From assembly GCA_028023455.1 (NCBI GenBank), contig JAQFVV010013061.1, forward strand, positions 5,001 to 69,000: a DNA stretch of 64,000 bases, given 5' to 3'. The first letter of the stretch is position 1; each line of letters starts with the position of its first letter. The stretch comes from Epiperipatus broadwayi (Eukaryota; Onychophora; Udeonychophora; Euonychophora; Peripatidae). This document shows, piece by piece, positions 62,891 to 64,000 of the stretch. Below the pieces are notes generated by a model. The model searched no databases. It saw only the letters and a list, made by a program, of their open reading frames with translations, and had not been told where the DNA came from. The position numbers were made by a program, and so were the translations under genes.

Positions 62891-63121
62891 TTTTGAGACA
62901 TTATAAAGAGAAATGTTAAGAAATAATTGATAAAATGAAGATGACAACACTTTATAGAAACACTTAAATCAAAACACCTTCTGATCATCTAATAGTGATG
63001 CAATACTTACCCACCTACACATGTTTGAAAGAAAATTATTTTTATGGCCGACTTAAGTAAATTAAAATTCTGTTTTTAAAGTCGGTAATACCGGTAATAG
63101 TTATTTCGGTAAAAATAATTT

Positions 63122-63270
63122 TTATTATTAGAAATTGGTAATTATCGGTAAAAAAAAATACTGAAATTCGAACCCTAATCCTAACCAAAGGAGGGATTAT
63201 TATTAGAAATCGGTAATTATCGGTAAAAAAAATTACTGAAATTCGAATCCTAATCCTAACCAAAGGACGA
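63122..63270. repeat. Two 75 bp tandem units at the end of the second hAT element
   Basis: 63122-63196 and 63197-63270 are nearly identical; each contains the hAT terminal sequence and the following 'atcctaacc' target flank. The 73-codon minus-strand frame with repeated VRIRIRIS is read-through of these units. Confidence 0.9.
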
Positions 63271-64000
63271 GAGACAACTTAAAATTGAGAACACTAAAAT
63301 ATATAATTAATAACCTAGTGTAAATAGTAAATTGACTTAATTTTGAATTATAGGCTATTAGTCTAGTGGTGTCAAAGGGTTAAAAATGGCTGTAAGATGT
63401 ATTTTAATTAATGAAAGCTTTGAACCAAAAAATACTCAGTTGTAGATTTAACACTATTATGATTACTTAAGTTTTAATTATAAAGAATTCATAACAGAGT
63501 TCATTACTGCTATTAAAAGAACACAACGGTTATCATTTTTCCAATCTCAAAAAAACTCTATTTATTCATCAGGAGTATATCATTTTAAAGTTGAGATTCT
63601 TTTTAATAATAGTTATAAATATATATAATATAACTTTTTTTAAACTGCAGTCTTAAGATTTAAAATCTTATAGATTTTTTATTTATGTTTCTTAATTTCA
63701 ATTCGATTTTTATTTTCAGTTACTAATTTAATCCTATGACTTTAAAAACAAATCTTTAATAAAATAAAAAATAAAAATAGAATGTGTTAAACCATCACAA
63801 TTGTTTTTATTAAAAAAATGAAGTCTGTTTTTGATGAATTGTGATATACAATAGTCTTATAAATGTTTAAGTCTTTCTATTATCATTTCTGCTTTAATAA
63901 CAGATTGAATATTCTTCAAAATTTCTAATTATCAATCTGTCTGCCATAAACTCTATAAAGTAAAGCCTAGAATATATTTCACTGGATTTCTAATTATCAG
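63271..64000. other. A/T-rich stretch to the window end, nothing identified
   Basis: No coding or repeat family recognised. Confidence 0.45.

Larger units (their letters stand above)
60680..63177 (-). mobile_element. Second hAT-superfamily transposon (about 2.5 kb), decayed
   Basis: The low end reads TAGGGTTTGAA and the reverse complement of the high end TAGGGTTCGAA (10 of 11 match), fitting the hAT terminal pattern. Flanks ATATTAAC (60672-60679) and ATCCTAAC (63178-63185) agree at 6 of 8, a plausible decayed 8 bp duplication. Subterminal 'ggtaattac/gtaattacc' blocks occur near both ends. Inside is a minus-strand transposase relic. A SINE (60855-60975) has inserted near its 3' end. Boundaries are less certain than for the first hAT element because the high end has been tandemly duplicated. 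Confidence 0.65.

Noticed and set aside
63165-63262. Telomere-like 'ccctaatcctaacc' strings suggesting an interstitial telomere
   Set aside because: Only two occurrences, each part of a 75 bp unit that contains a hAT terminus; there is no run of TTAGGG units.

Overview
The window reads as intergenic or repeat-dominated nuclear DNA from an animal. It is very A+T rich (roughly three quarters A/T by eye), has no bacterial-style gene packing, and no open frame longer than about 120 codons apart from two that simply read through GATA-type microsatellites. The identifiable proteins are all transposon relics: two hAT transposases and two Penelope-like element (PLE) relics with reverse transcriptase and/or GIY-YIG endonuclease remains. 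Together with tRNA-Gly-derived SINEs, long GATA arrays and many foldback elements this fits an invertebrate such as a mollusc or cnidarian. I cannot name the organism from the sequence, and I found no convincing host exon.

Layout. 1-6200: copies of an interspersed repeat called family A here; one copy is split by a 3.7 kb hAT element (2410-6154) with visible terminal inverted repeats, a 7/8 target duplication and a decayed transposase. 6200-16700: mostly featureless A/T-rich DNA with foldbacks at 9.6 and 10.0-10.8 kb (family E), a PLE 3' tail at 11.1 kb and further family A copies. 16.7-17.35 kb: two tRNA-Gly(TCC)-like short SINEs. 20.8-22.1 and 28.6-29.2 kb: family D repeats. 32.7-33.6 kb: an 840 bp GATA array. 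35.1-42.9 kb: two direct 3.4 kb copies with TGTAAC...GTTACA ends around a 0.9 kb spacer, best explained as one non-autonomous LTR-type retroelement with giant LTRs. 45.3 kb: a compound GATA/GGTA/GACA array. 47.5-50.0 kb: a cluster of palindromes, including a 656 bp foldback and a PLE fragment inside its own inverted repeat. 53.0 kb: a third SINE. 55.4-56.8 kb: a PLE with RT and endonuclease remains. 59.2-63.3 kb: a foldback, then a second hAT element (minus strand) with a fourth SINE inserted in it.

The most unusual signal is a short motif shared by families E and D, which otherwise look different: CCTCA, CTGANGA, 7-13 nt, GAAAC, two bases, GTC, TGGG(G). This is the arrangement of a type I hammerhead ribozyme core with a minimal stem III. 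Hammerhead motifs are known in PLE terminal repeats, and the PLE fragment at 49.2-49.95 kb carries a related helix followed by CGAAAC. E and D may therefore be small non-autonomous, ribozyme-bearing retroelements mobilised by PLEs. This is inference from sequence reading only; stem II is weak, several copies are mutated, and folding or cleavage was not tested.
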